Below, in pieces: positions 8,574 through 15,130 of a DNA stretch of 64,000 nucleotides. The notes beneath the pieces were generated by a model. It did no database searches, was not told where the DNA came from, and was given only the letters and a program-made list of their open reading frames with translations. Made by a program: the position numbers and the translations under genes. Origin of the DNA: Sphingobium boeckii (GTDB lineage Bacteria; Pseudomonadota; Alphaproteobacteria; Sphingomonadales; Sphingomonadaceae); NCBI RefSeq assembly GCF_014199215.1, contig NZ_JACIJC010000005.1, forward strand, positions 124,001-188,000, written 5' to 3'. The first letter of the stretch is position 1. Every line of letters starts with the position of its first letter.

Positions 8574-8599
8574 ATCCTCTCCCCGCAAGGGGAGAGGAT
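8574..8599. repeat. Short hairpin repeat (family B-like) between rplY and pth
   Basis: A perfect inverted repeat with 11-base arms (ATCCTCTCCCC / GGGGAGAGGAT) and loop GCAA. It sits 9 bases beyond the rplY stop on the minus strand, so it could act as an attenuator or mRNA-stabilising stem between rplY and pth. The core resembles family B elements in glyS and gcvPB. Confidence 0.7.
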
Positions 8600-8607
8600 C
8601 AGAGGTG

Positions 8608-9231
8608 TTATGCGCCTTCGGCTTCGCCCTCGGCGTCAGCCGCAGCGTCTTCGCTCGAACGCAGCGCGGATGGCGCGACGATCGTGGCGATGGTGAAATC
8701 GCGATCGGTGATCGCGGATTCAACGCCCTTGGGGAGCTTCACGGCCGAGATGTGGATCGAATCGCCCACATCGAAGCCGGCCAGCGAGATTTCGATCTGC
8801 TCGGGGATTTCCGCCGCATCGCAGTTCAATTCCAGCTCGTGACGCACGACGTTGAGAACGCCGCCGCGCTTGATGCCGGGCGAAGTCTCTTCATCGCTAA
8901 AGTGCACGGGCACAGCGACGGTGATCTTAGAATGTTCGCTGATGCGCAGGAAATCGACATGGATCGGGCGATCGGTCACGGGATGGAAAGCCACGTCCTT
9001 GGGGAGCGTGCGCACTTTCTTGCCGCCCAGTTCGAGCATCACGACCGTGTTCATGAAGTGGCCGCTTTGCAACTCCTTCACCAGTCGCTTCTCCTCGATA
9101 TGAATCGAAACGGCGTCTTCCTTGTTTCCGTAAATGACGGCAGGTACGCGGCCCTCGCGACGATGGGCACGGGAGGCTCCCTTGCCAGCCCGATCGCGCG
9201 CTTCAGCCGACAGCGTAAGCAGATCGCTCAT
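8608..9231 (-). CDS. rplY: 50S ribosomal protein L25/general stress protein Ctc
   Basis: A 207-residue L25 of the long Ctc/TL5 type that binds 5S rRNA. The N-terminal 5S-binding domain is residues about 1-95 ([19 protein letters not shown]), followed by the TL5 C-terminal beta domain (residues about 100-185, [18 protein letters not shown]) and an acidic/Ala-rich tail ([12 protein letters not shown]). It is first of the rplY-pth-ychF series. The upstream region to 9389 holds the promoter; no clear boxes were recognised. Confidence 0.96.
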   Translation of the reverse strand: MSDLLTLSAEARDRAGKGASRAHRREGRVPAVIYGNKEDAVSIHIEEKRLVKELQSGHFMNTVVMLELGGKKVRTLPKDVAFHPVTDRPIHVDFLRISEHSKITVAVPVHFSDEETSPGIKRGGVLNVVRHELELNCDAAEIPEQIEISLAGFDVGDSIHISAVKLPKGVESAITDRDFTIATIVAPSALRSSEDAAADAEGEAEGA

Positions 9232-9388
9232 GTCATGTCTCCAAATTGCTTGGTTGGTTCACTATGCCCCGCCGCGCCTCCAGGGATGACCATGACGGGG
9301 AACGCGCGCCTATACGGGGCAGGGCCGGGAAAAGCAAGGGATGGGGTGGATTGCGCTGCCCACCTCATTCTACGCGCATCAGAAATCT

Positions 9389-9460
9389 CCGTTTGTGCCG
9401 AGCGCAGTCGGGGCGCGTTGCCGCAAGTGCAGGTGTCTCGACTGCGCGCGACACGAACGG
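9389..9460. repeat. Family A palindromic repeat (copy A3)
   Basis: Both arms are present but diverged: the left begins CCGTTTGTGCCGAGCGC and the right ends CGACACGAACGG. It lies between the rplY promoter region and the 3' end of the first TraB/GumN gene. Confidence 0.8.
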
Positions 9461-9483
9461 TTTTGGATAGCCCTAGGCAAGCC

Positions 9484-10377
9484 TCACTGCACCCGCGTGA
9501 CCTTGAGCCCGTCCTTCGCCAGCATCGCCTGCACCGAATCCGCACCCACCAGATGCCCCGCGCCGACCGCGACCATCACGGTGCCGGGCGTTGCCAGTCG
9601 CTGCTTTACCCAGCTCGCCCAATTGGCGTTGCGCTTGGTCAGCAAAACGTCCGCCAGTTCGGGGGAGGCCTTCATCTCGTCATCGAAGGTAGCCGCGATC
9701 CGCTGTGTGTCGCCGCTCGCCCAAGCGGCGATCATCTGCGTGAATTCGGCGCTGGCGTCCTTGTTGCTGTTGACCACGCTGCTCAGGAACGCGCGCTGCG
9801 TCGCTTCGGGCAATGTGTCGAAATAGCCGAGCTGCTGGGTCACGGTTTCCAGCCCTGAAATGGGCTTGTTCGCCGCGCGGAAGGTGGCGGTCAATTGCCG
9901 CTCCACGCCATTGTTCGGGCTCAGATTGAGGTCTGCCACCATATTGGAGGCCAAAGCGAGCGATGCGGCCCATGTCTCCATCCGGTCCAGCGACGCCATC
10001 GGGATCTTGCTGCTGGCGACCAGATCGCTCAAGGCAGGGCGCTCGGCAGCGGGCACCCGATCGAGCAGCGGGGGCAGGCCGGGGGATGTCGCCAGCGCCT
10101 GCATGGTCTTGGGATCCTGGGCCTCCGCGCCATCCACCACGATTTCCAGCACCAAGCTGTCCGCGGTGGCCAGCGCCGCTTCGAACGGGCGGGTGCGCCA
10201 TTGATAATCCTTGGGCAACACATGGATCGTGCCGAAGAGATAGATGGTGGTGTCCGCATCGGCCACCTTCCACAAGGCGGGCTTGGCCTCGGACACCGCG
10301 ACCTCGGCGGCTGAACAACTGGCGACCAGGGGGAGCGCGGCGAGGGCGGCAAGCGCCTTGCGGATAAAACGGATCAT
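9484..10377 (-). CDS. TraB/GumN family protein (paralogue 1), lipoprotein
   Basis: A 297-residue protein with the TraB/GumN fold, related to Tiki-type and pheromone-shutdown proteins that use conserved GxxH motifs, possibly as metalloproteases. Visible are [18 protein letters not shown] near residue 45 and the C-terminal VMVAVGAGHLVGADSV. The start MIRFIRKALAAL at 10377 leads into a hydrophobic stretch ending in LPLVASC, a plausible lipobox; the longer frame upstream is low-complexity. It lies next to a second paralogue (10525-11424) on the same strand. The physiological role is unknown. Confidence 0.85.
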   Translation of the reverse strand: MIRFIRKALAALAALPLVASCSAAEVAVSEAKPALWKVADADTTIYLFGTIHVLPKDYQWRTRPFEAALATADSLVLEIVVDGAEAQDPKTMQALATSPGLPPLLDRVPAAERPALSDLVASSKIPMASLDRMETWAASLALASNMVADLNLSPNNGVERQLTATFRAANKPISGLETVTQQLGYFDTLPEATQRAFLSSVVNSNKDASAEFTQMIAAWASGDTQRIAATFDDEMKASPELADVLLTKRNANWASWVKQRLATPGTVMVAVGAGHLVGADSVQAMLAKDGLKVTRVQ

Positions 10378-10451
10378 GGAGCGGGATATCGGGAGCGGGG
10401 GCGGGCGGGGCAAGGGGAGTGGATGGAAAGCATGGGGTTTCCCCCAAAGAC

Positions 10452-10523
10452 CCGTTGTCCCGAGCGAGTGGAGGGACGTGGGTAACAGTTCCAACGTCCC
10501 TCGACTACGCTCGGGACAAACGG
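10452..10523. repeat. Family A palindromic repeat (copy A4) between TraB/GumN paralogues
   Basis: Two nearly matching inverted arms, left CCGTTGTCCCGAGCG and right CGCTCGGGACAAACGG, spaced by about 12 nt. It ends directly before the stop of the upstream TraB/GumN gene (minus strand) and fills much of the intergenic gap, so it may act as a terminator or processing stem. Confidence 0.85.
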
Positions 10524-10524
10524 T

Positions 10525-11424
10525 TTAATTTTTATATTTTACCCGCACCGCTTTCAGCTTCATCGCCTTGAGCTTCGCCTGCACGCTGTCGCGCCCCGCC
10601 AGATGGCCCGATCCCACCGCGACGAACACCGTGCCGGGCGCCTCCAGTCGCGCGGCGATCCAGTCCGCCCAGCGCATATTGCGGTCCGCGAGCAACAGTT
10701 TGTTGAGGGCGGGTGTCATGCCGTCTGCTTCGTTCATATCGGTCGCCAGCTTGCGTGTCTTGCCTCTGGCCCAGAGCGCGACGAGCGAGTCGATCTGCGC
10801 CACCATATCGGGCATCCCCTTCACGGTGGCGTTGAGATAGATGATCTGGTCCGCCTCGGGAAGCGCGTCGAACAGGCCGAGTTGCTCGTCCACCGTCTCC
10901 AGCCCGGATACGGGTTTCCCCGCGGCGGTGGCGGCTTCGGTCAACACGGTCTCCACGCCGTTCGCTGCGCCATAGCCCGCATTCTGCAAAGGCAAGATGC
11001 CAATCGTCACCGCCACGAACCACGGCTTGAACGCCTCGAACGCCTGATAGGGGATATGATGGGCCTCGATCGCCGCGAGATAGGCGGTGCGATCGGTGTC
11101 GGACAGGCGCGTGGTCAGCGCGCGCTTCTGCGGGTCCACCGCATATTGATTGACCTTGCCCAGCATCGCGGCATCCGAAGGCGTCACCATCTCGATCACC
11201 AACTCGCCCGAAGCGTCGAACGCGGTCTTCACCGCATCGTCGAACCAGGAGAGGCCGGGTTTGAGCACATGGATCGTGCCGAACAGATAGATCGTCGTAT
11301 CTGCATCCTTCACCACCCATAAAGCGGGATCGGCGTCCACCAGCCGGACGGCCGGCGCTTGGGCCAAAGCGGGGGCGCTGCCGATCAGGAGCATGGCGGC
11401 GAGGGCGGTCAGGCGGCGTTTCAA
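10525..11424 (-). CDS. TraB/GumN family protein (paralogue 2), secreted
   Basis: A 299-residue protein with the same motifs as its downstream neighbour: [20 protein letters not shown] near residue 43 and the C-terminal [20 protein letters not shown]. The signal peptide is of ordinary type ([24 protein letters not shown], probable cut after ALA), unlike the lipobox of paralogue 1. The pair shares order and length, which points to tandem duplication followed by a change of localisation. Function is unproven; the GxxH motifs suggest a metal-dependent hydrolase. It is divergent from glyQ. Confidence 0.86.
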   Translation of the reverse strand: MKRRLTALAAMLLIGSAPALAQAPAVRLVDADPALWVVKDADTTIYLFGTIHVLKPGLSWFDDAVKTAFDASGELVIEMVTPSDAAMLGKVNQYAVDPQKRALTTRLSDTDRTAYLAAIEAHHIPYQAFEAFKPWFVAVTIGILPLQNAGYGAANGVETVLTEAATAAGKPVSGLETVDEQLGLFDALPEADQIIYLNATVKGMPDMVAQIDSLVALWARGKTRKLATDMNEADGMTPALNKLLLADRNMRWADWIAARLEAPGTVFVAVGSGHLAGRDSVQAKLKAMKLKAVRVKYKN

Positions 11425-11579
11425 AATGCTGGGCTTTCTTTCGTCTTTGGCTTTCGTCTCTGGAACAGAGCGTTACACGGCGACTCCTTAACGAAGAAGC
11501 GCCAATCATGCGGGCGGCTGTTGACCCTCAACGCCCCATGCGCCAAAGCGCGCGCGTAATTTACTGCATATGCGAAGGC

Positions 11580-12458
11580 ATGGAATTGACCGAATCGAAG
11601 CCCCTCAGCTTCCAGGATCTCATCCTCACGCTACATGCTTATTGGGGCAAGCAGGGCTGCGTGATCCTTCAGCCCTATGACATGGAAGTGGGCGCGGGCA
11701 CGTTTCACCCGGCGACGACGCTGCGCGCGCTCGGCCCGAACCATTGGAATGCGGCCTATGTCCAGCCCAGCCGCCGCCCGACCGATGGCCGCTATGGCGA
11801 AAATCCGAACCGGCTCCAGCATTATTACCAATATCAGGTGATCATGAAGCCAAGCCCTGCCAATCTGCAGGAGCTGTATCTGGGTTCGCTTGTCGAGATC
11901 GGAATCGATCCGCTGGTGCACGATATCCGCTTCGTCGAGGATGATTGGGAAAGCCCGACGCTGGGCGCCTGGGGGCTCGGCTGGGAAGTGTGGTGCGATG
12001 GCATGGAGGTCACGCAATTCACCTATTTTCAGCAGATGGGCGGCTTCGATTGCAAGCCGGTCGCGGGCGAACTGACCTACGGGCTCGAGCGCCTCGCCAT
12101 GTATATCCAGGGTGTGGACAGCGTTTACGATCTGAAATTCAATGATGCCGGCGTGACCTATGGCGATGTGTTTCTCGAAAATGAGAAGCAGATGTCCAAA
12201 TGGAATTTCGAGATTGCCGATACCGAGAAGCTCTTCCGCTGGTTCAAGGACGCCGAGGCCGAATGCCAGAAGTGCATCGCTGAGGATGTGCCGCTGGCCG
12301 CTTATGATCAGGCGATCAAGGCGAGCCATGTGTTCAATCTCTTGCAGGCGCGCGGCGTGATCTCGGTGCAGGAGCGCGCCAGCTATATGGGCCGCGTGCG
12401 CGATATGGCCAAGGGCAGTTGCGAGGCCTGGATGGCTGGCAACGGGTGGGCGGCGTGA
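11580..12458 (+). CDS. glyQ: Glycine--tRNA ligase alpha subunit
   Basis: The catalytic alpha subunit of the bacterial alpha2beta2 glycyl-tRNA synthetase. The class II core is clear: [59 protein letters not shown] and [15 protein letters not shown]. The start at 11580 ([11 protein letters not shown]) gives 292 residues, the usual length; the upstream extension to 11508 is not conserved in character. AAGG sits very close (1 base) to the ATG, so the ribosome-binding site is not ideal. It is followed by glyS, with a family A repeat in the 109-base gap. Confidence 0.97.
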   Translation: MELTESKPLSFQDLILTLHAYWGKQGCVILQPYDMEVGAGTFHPATTLRALGPNHWNAAYVQPSRRPTDGRYGENPNRLQHYYQYQVIMKPSPANLQELYLGSLVEIGIDPLVHDIRFVEDDWESPTLGAWGLGWEVWCDGMEVTQFTYFQQMGGFDCKPVAGELTYGLERLAMYIQGVDSVYDLKFNDAGVTYGDVFLENEKQMSKWNFEIADTEKLFRWFKDAEAECQKCIAEDVPLAAYDQAIKASHVFNLLQARGVISVQERASYMGRVRDMAKGSCEAWMAGNGWAA

Positions 12459-12476
12459 TGCGGTTTCAACCTAGAA

Positions 12477-12549
12477 CCGTTTGTGTCGAGCGCAGTCGAG
12501 ACACGTCTGTCGCTGCACCACGTCCCTCGACTTCGCTCGGGACCAACGG
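12477..12549. repeat. Family A palindromic repeat (copy A5) between glyQ and glyS
   Basis: Full element with both arms: left CCGTTTGTGTCGAGCGC, right ending CGCTCGGGACCAACGG. It begins 18 bases after the glyQ stop and ends 18 bases before the glyS ATG, so it forms a stem in the mRNA between two subunits needed in equal amounts. Confidence 0.87.
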
Positions 12550-12567
12550 GGTAGAGGTCAACCCTTT

Positions 12568-15009
12568 ATGACTGATTTCCTGCTCGAACTGCGCTGCGAG
12601 GAAATCGCCGCGCGGATGCAAGTGAAGGCGTCGGATGATCTGGCGCGCCTGTTTGCCGAGGAACTCGCCAAGGCCGGTCTCAAGCCCGCGTCGATCGAGA
12701 GCTTCGTCACGCCGCGGCGGCTCGCGCTGATCGCACGCGGCTTGCCTGCGCAGACCGAGGCGGTGAGCGAGGAACGCAAAGGCCCGCGCGCCGATGCGCC
12801 CGAACAGGCGCTGGCGGGGTTTCTGCGCTCTACCGGCCTCACGCGCGAGCAACTGGTGGAGCGGCCCGATGCCAAGGGCGTCGGCATCCTTTTTGCGGTG
12901 ATCGAAAAGCCGGGTCGCGCCACCGCCGACGTGCTGGCCGAAGCCGTGCCCGCGATCGTGCGCGCTTTTCCCTGGCCCAAATCGATGCGCTGGGGCGCGG
13001 CGAGCCAGACGACCGAGAGTCTCCGCTGGGTGCGTCCGTTGCAGGGGATTGTCGCGCTGTTCGGCGACGATCTGGTGCCGCTGGAGATTGACGGCCTTGC
13101 GAGCGGCTACACCACGGTCGGCCACCGCTTCCATCATCACGGCGAGATCACGATCGGCAATGCCGATGATTATGCCGTGAAATTGCGCGCGGCGCATGTG
13201 ATCGTCTCGCATAAGGAGCGTCAGGCGATCATCGCGGAGAAAGCCGCCGAGGCTGCGGCTTCAAAGGGTTATACGCTGATCGAGGATCAGGGGCTGGTCG
13301 CGGAGAATGCGGGGCTGACCGAATGGCCGGTGCCGCTGATCGGCGCTTTCGATCCGGCCTTTCTGGAGGTGCCGCCCGAGGTGATCCAGTTGACGCTGCG
13401 CATCAATCAGAAATATTTCGTGCTGCGCGATGGTGCCGGCAAACTTGCGCCCGCCTTCATCTGCACCGCCAATATCGAGGCGAAAGACGGCGGCGCCGCG
13501 ATCGTGGCGGGCAATCGCAAGGTGCTGGCAGCACGGCTGTCGGATGCGCGCTTCTTCTGGGAGCAGGACAAGAAGACCCGGCTTGAGGATCACGCGAAGA
13601 AGCTGGAGCGGATCACCTTCCACGAAAAGCTGGGCACCGTGGCCGACAAGGTGGAGCGGGTGGCGAAGCTGGCACGCTGGCTGGTGGAAGAGGGGATTGT
13701 CGGGGGAGAGAATACCTCTGGCACATCCAATCCCGTTGGTGTCGAGCGCAGTCGAGACACGTCCGGTGCGGGCGACCAACGTCCCTCGACCCTTCGGCTT
13801 CGCTCAGGAGAGCCTTCGCTCGGGACAAACGGTGATTTGGCCGATCTCGCCGAACAGGCCGCGCGCCTCGCCAAGGCCGATCTCGTCACCGAAATGGTCG
13901 GGGAATTTCCCGAACTCCAGGGCGTGATGGGCGGCTATTACGCCCGCGCCGAAGGCCTGCCCGATGCGGTCGCCGACGCGATCCGCGATCATTACAAGCC
14001 GGTCGGCCAGGGCGATGATGTGCCGACCGCGCCGGTGACGGTGGCGGTGAGTTTGGCGGATAAACTGGATACGATCGTTGGATTTTTTGCTGCTGGCGAG
14101 CAGCCGACGGGATCAAAGGATCCTTATGCCATCCGCCGTGCGGTTTTGGGCATCTTGAGAACTATTCAGTTGGGCGATTATCGAGTTCTGATGATCAAAG
14201 TGCTGGCACGTGCGGCAACACCTATTTTGGGCCAATTGTTGGAAGAGCCGTATTTATCGAATTACGATGCTCATAATTTAGTGGGGCGCGGTTTTGTTTC
14301 TCAAAAGCCATATCTCGACGATAACCAGAAAATTACGGGAGCGGGTGCCTACTTTCGATCGACCGTGGTGCATGGGTTGCCAGCGCTTGCGTCCTTTTTC
14401 GCAGACCGTCTTAAGGTTCAGCAGCGTGAAGCCGGCGTCCGTCACGATTTGATCGACGCCGTATTTGCGCTGGGCGGAGAGGACGATCTTGTCCGTCTGC
14501 TTGCGCGGGTGAAGGCGTTGCAGGCGTTTGTGGAGACCGGGGAGGGGGCGAACCTGCTGGCGGGTTACAAGCGCGCTGCGAATATTCTGAAGAAAGAAGG
14601 CTTCTCCAATCCCTCTCCCCCTTCAGGGGGAGAGGGGGGAGCCGCGACAGCGGCGGAGGGAGAGGGGGACCGTTTGGTGTCTGGCGACTCCCCCCGCTCC
14701 CCGGCTCGCGAGGCTCGCCGACCCTCTCCCCCTGAAGGGGGGGAGGGTTATGCACCCGAACCCGCGGAAGCCGCGCTGCTCGCCGCGCTCGATGCCGCCG
14801 AACCCGCCGCCGATGCAGCCATTCAGGCGGAGAATTTCGAAGGCGCGATGGCGGCGCTGGCCAGCCTGCGCGCGCCGATCGATGCGTTTTTCGAGCATGT
14901 GACGGTGAATGATGTCGATCCGGCCAAGCGGGCAGCGCGGCTGGGAATGCTCGCGCGGGTGCGCGATGCGGTTCACCGCGTGGCGGATTTTTCGAAGATA
15001 GAGGGGTAA
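12568..15009 (+). CDS. glyS: Glycine--tRNA ligase beta subunit, with two in-frame repeat insertions
   Basis: The tRNA-binding beta subunit of glycyl-tRNA synthetase, 813 residues from the ATG at 12568 (MTDFLLELRCEEIAARMQ; GAGG upstream), longer than the roughly 700 usual for the family. Conserved blocks include FVTPRRLALIARGLP, KSMRWG, GHRFHHHGEI, RLSDARFFWEQDKKTRLEDH, FHEKLGTVADK and the C-terminal INDAVFA-like LIDAVFALGGEDDLVRLLARV. Two insertions keep the frame: a family A repeat at 13733-13832 (between IVGGENTSG and DLADLAEQ) and a family B repeat at 14611-14747 (between LKKEGFSN and YAPEPAEAALL). A block at about 14090-14420 is AT-richer, with codons such as TTA, AGA and ATT unlike its surroundings. 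Whether the insertions affect activity is unknown; they lie where loops are expected. Confidence 0.95.
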   Translation: MTDFLLELRCEEIAARMQVKASDDLARLFAEELAKAGLKPASIESFVTPRRLALIARGLPAQTEAVSEERKGPRADAPEQALAGFLRSTGLTREQLVERPDAKGVGILFAVIEKPGRATADVLAEAVPAIVRAFPWPKSMRWGAASQTTESLRWVRPLQGIVALFGDDLVPLEIDGLASGYTTVGHRFHHHGEITIGNADDYAVKLRAAHVIVSHKERQAIIAEKAAEAAASKGYTLIEDQGLVAENAGLTEWPVPLIGAFDPAFLEVPPEVIQLTLRINQKYFVLRDGAGKLAPAFICTANIEAKDGGAAIVAGNRKVLAARLSDARFFWEQDKKTRLEDHAKKLERITFHEKLGTVADKVERVAKLARWLVEEGIVGGENTSGTSNPVGVERSRDTSGAGDQRPSTLRLRSGEPSLGTNGDLADLAEQAARLAKADLVTEMVGEFPELQGVMGGYYARAEGLPDAVADAIRDHYKPVGQGDDVPTAPVTVAVSLADKLDTIVGFFAAGEQPTGSKDPYAIRRAVLGILRTIQLGDYRVLMIKVLARAATPILGQLLEEPYLSNYDAHNLVGRGFVSQKPYLDDNQKITGAGAYFRSTVVHGLPALASFFADRLKVQQREAGVRHDLIDAVFALGGEDDLVRLLARVKALQAFVETGEGANLLAGYKRAANILKKEGFSNPSPPSGGEGGAATAAEGEGDRLVSGDSPRSPAREARRPSPPEGGEGYAPEPAEAALLAALDAAEPAADAAIQAENFEGAMAALASLRAPIDAFFEHVTVNDVDPAKRAARLGMLARVRDAVHRVADFSKIEG
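13733..13832. repeat. Family A palindromic repeat (copy A6) inside glyS
   Basis: Left arm begins CCGTTGGTGTCGAGCGC, right arm ends TTCGCTCGGGACAAACGG. The right arm carries about 24 extra bases (CCTTCGGCTTCGCTCAGGAG and following), partly a duplication of CTTCGCTC, making this copy 100 nt. It is translated in frame as part of GlyS (peptide includes VGVERSRDTSGAGDQ and SGEPSLGTNG). Confidence 0.88.
14611..14747. repeat. Family B palindromic repeat (copy B2) inside glyS
   Basis: Outer cores CCCTCTCCCCCTTCAGGGGG at 14611 and ACCCTCTCCCCCTGAAGGGG ending near 14740 form inverted ends around a GC-rich middle (including GGCTCGCGAGGC). It is translated in frame with no stop, giving a Ser/Pro/Gly/Glu-rich peptide (SPPSGGEGG... 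RPSPPEGGEG) in GlyS. Confidence 0.85.
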
Positions 15010-15012
15010 AGC

Positions 15013-15122
15013 CCTCTTTCCTTTAGGGGCGAGGGTTGGGAGAGGGGCGTTTTCATCGACAAAAGGGCCGGCGCGCGAGGACACTCCCCCTCGCCCCGGC
15101 CCTCTCCCCCAAAGGGGAGAGG
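15013..15122. repeat. Family B palindromic repeat (copy B3) between glyS and ppdK
   Basis: An imperfect inverted element with CCCTCTTTCCTTTAGGGGCG at the left and CCCTCTCCCCCAAAGGGGAG at the right. It fills the gap between the glyS stop and the ppdK ATG (15131) and also supplies the purine-rich GGGGAGAGGGAGCAAGA just before the ppdK start, so it probably provides the ribosome-binding site. Confidence 0.8.
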
Positions 15123-15130
15123 GAGCAAGA

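Noticed and set aside
13733-14747. Repeats considered as a CRISPR array or an insertion sequence
   Set aside because: There are no regular spacers, no cas genes and no transposase; the units are scattered palindromes.
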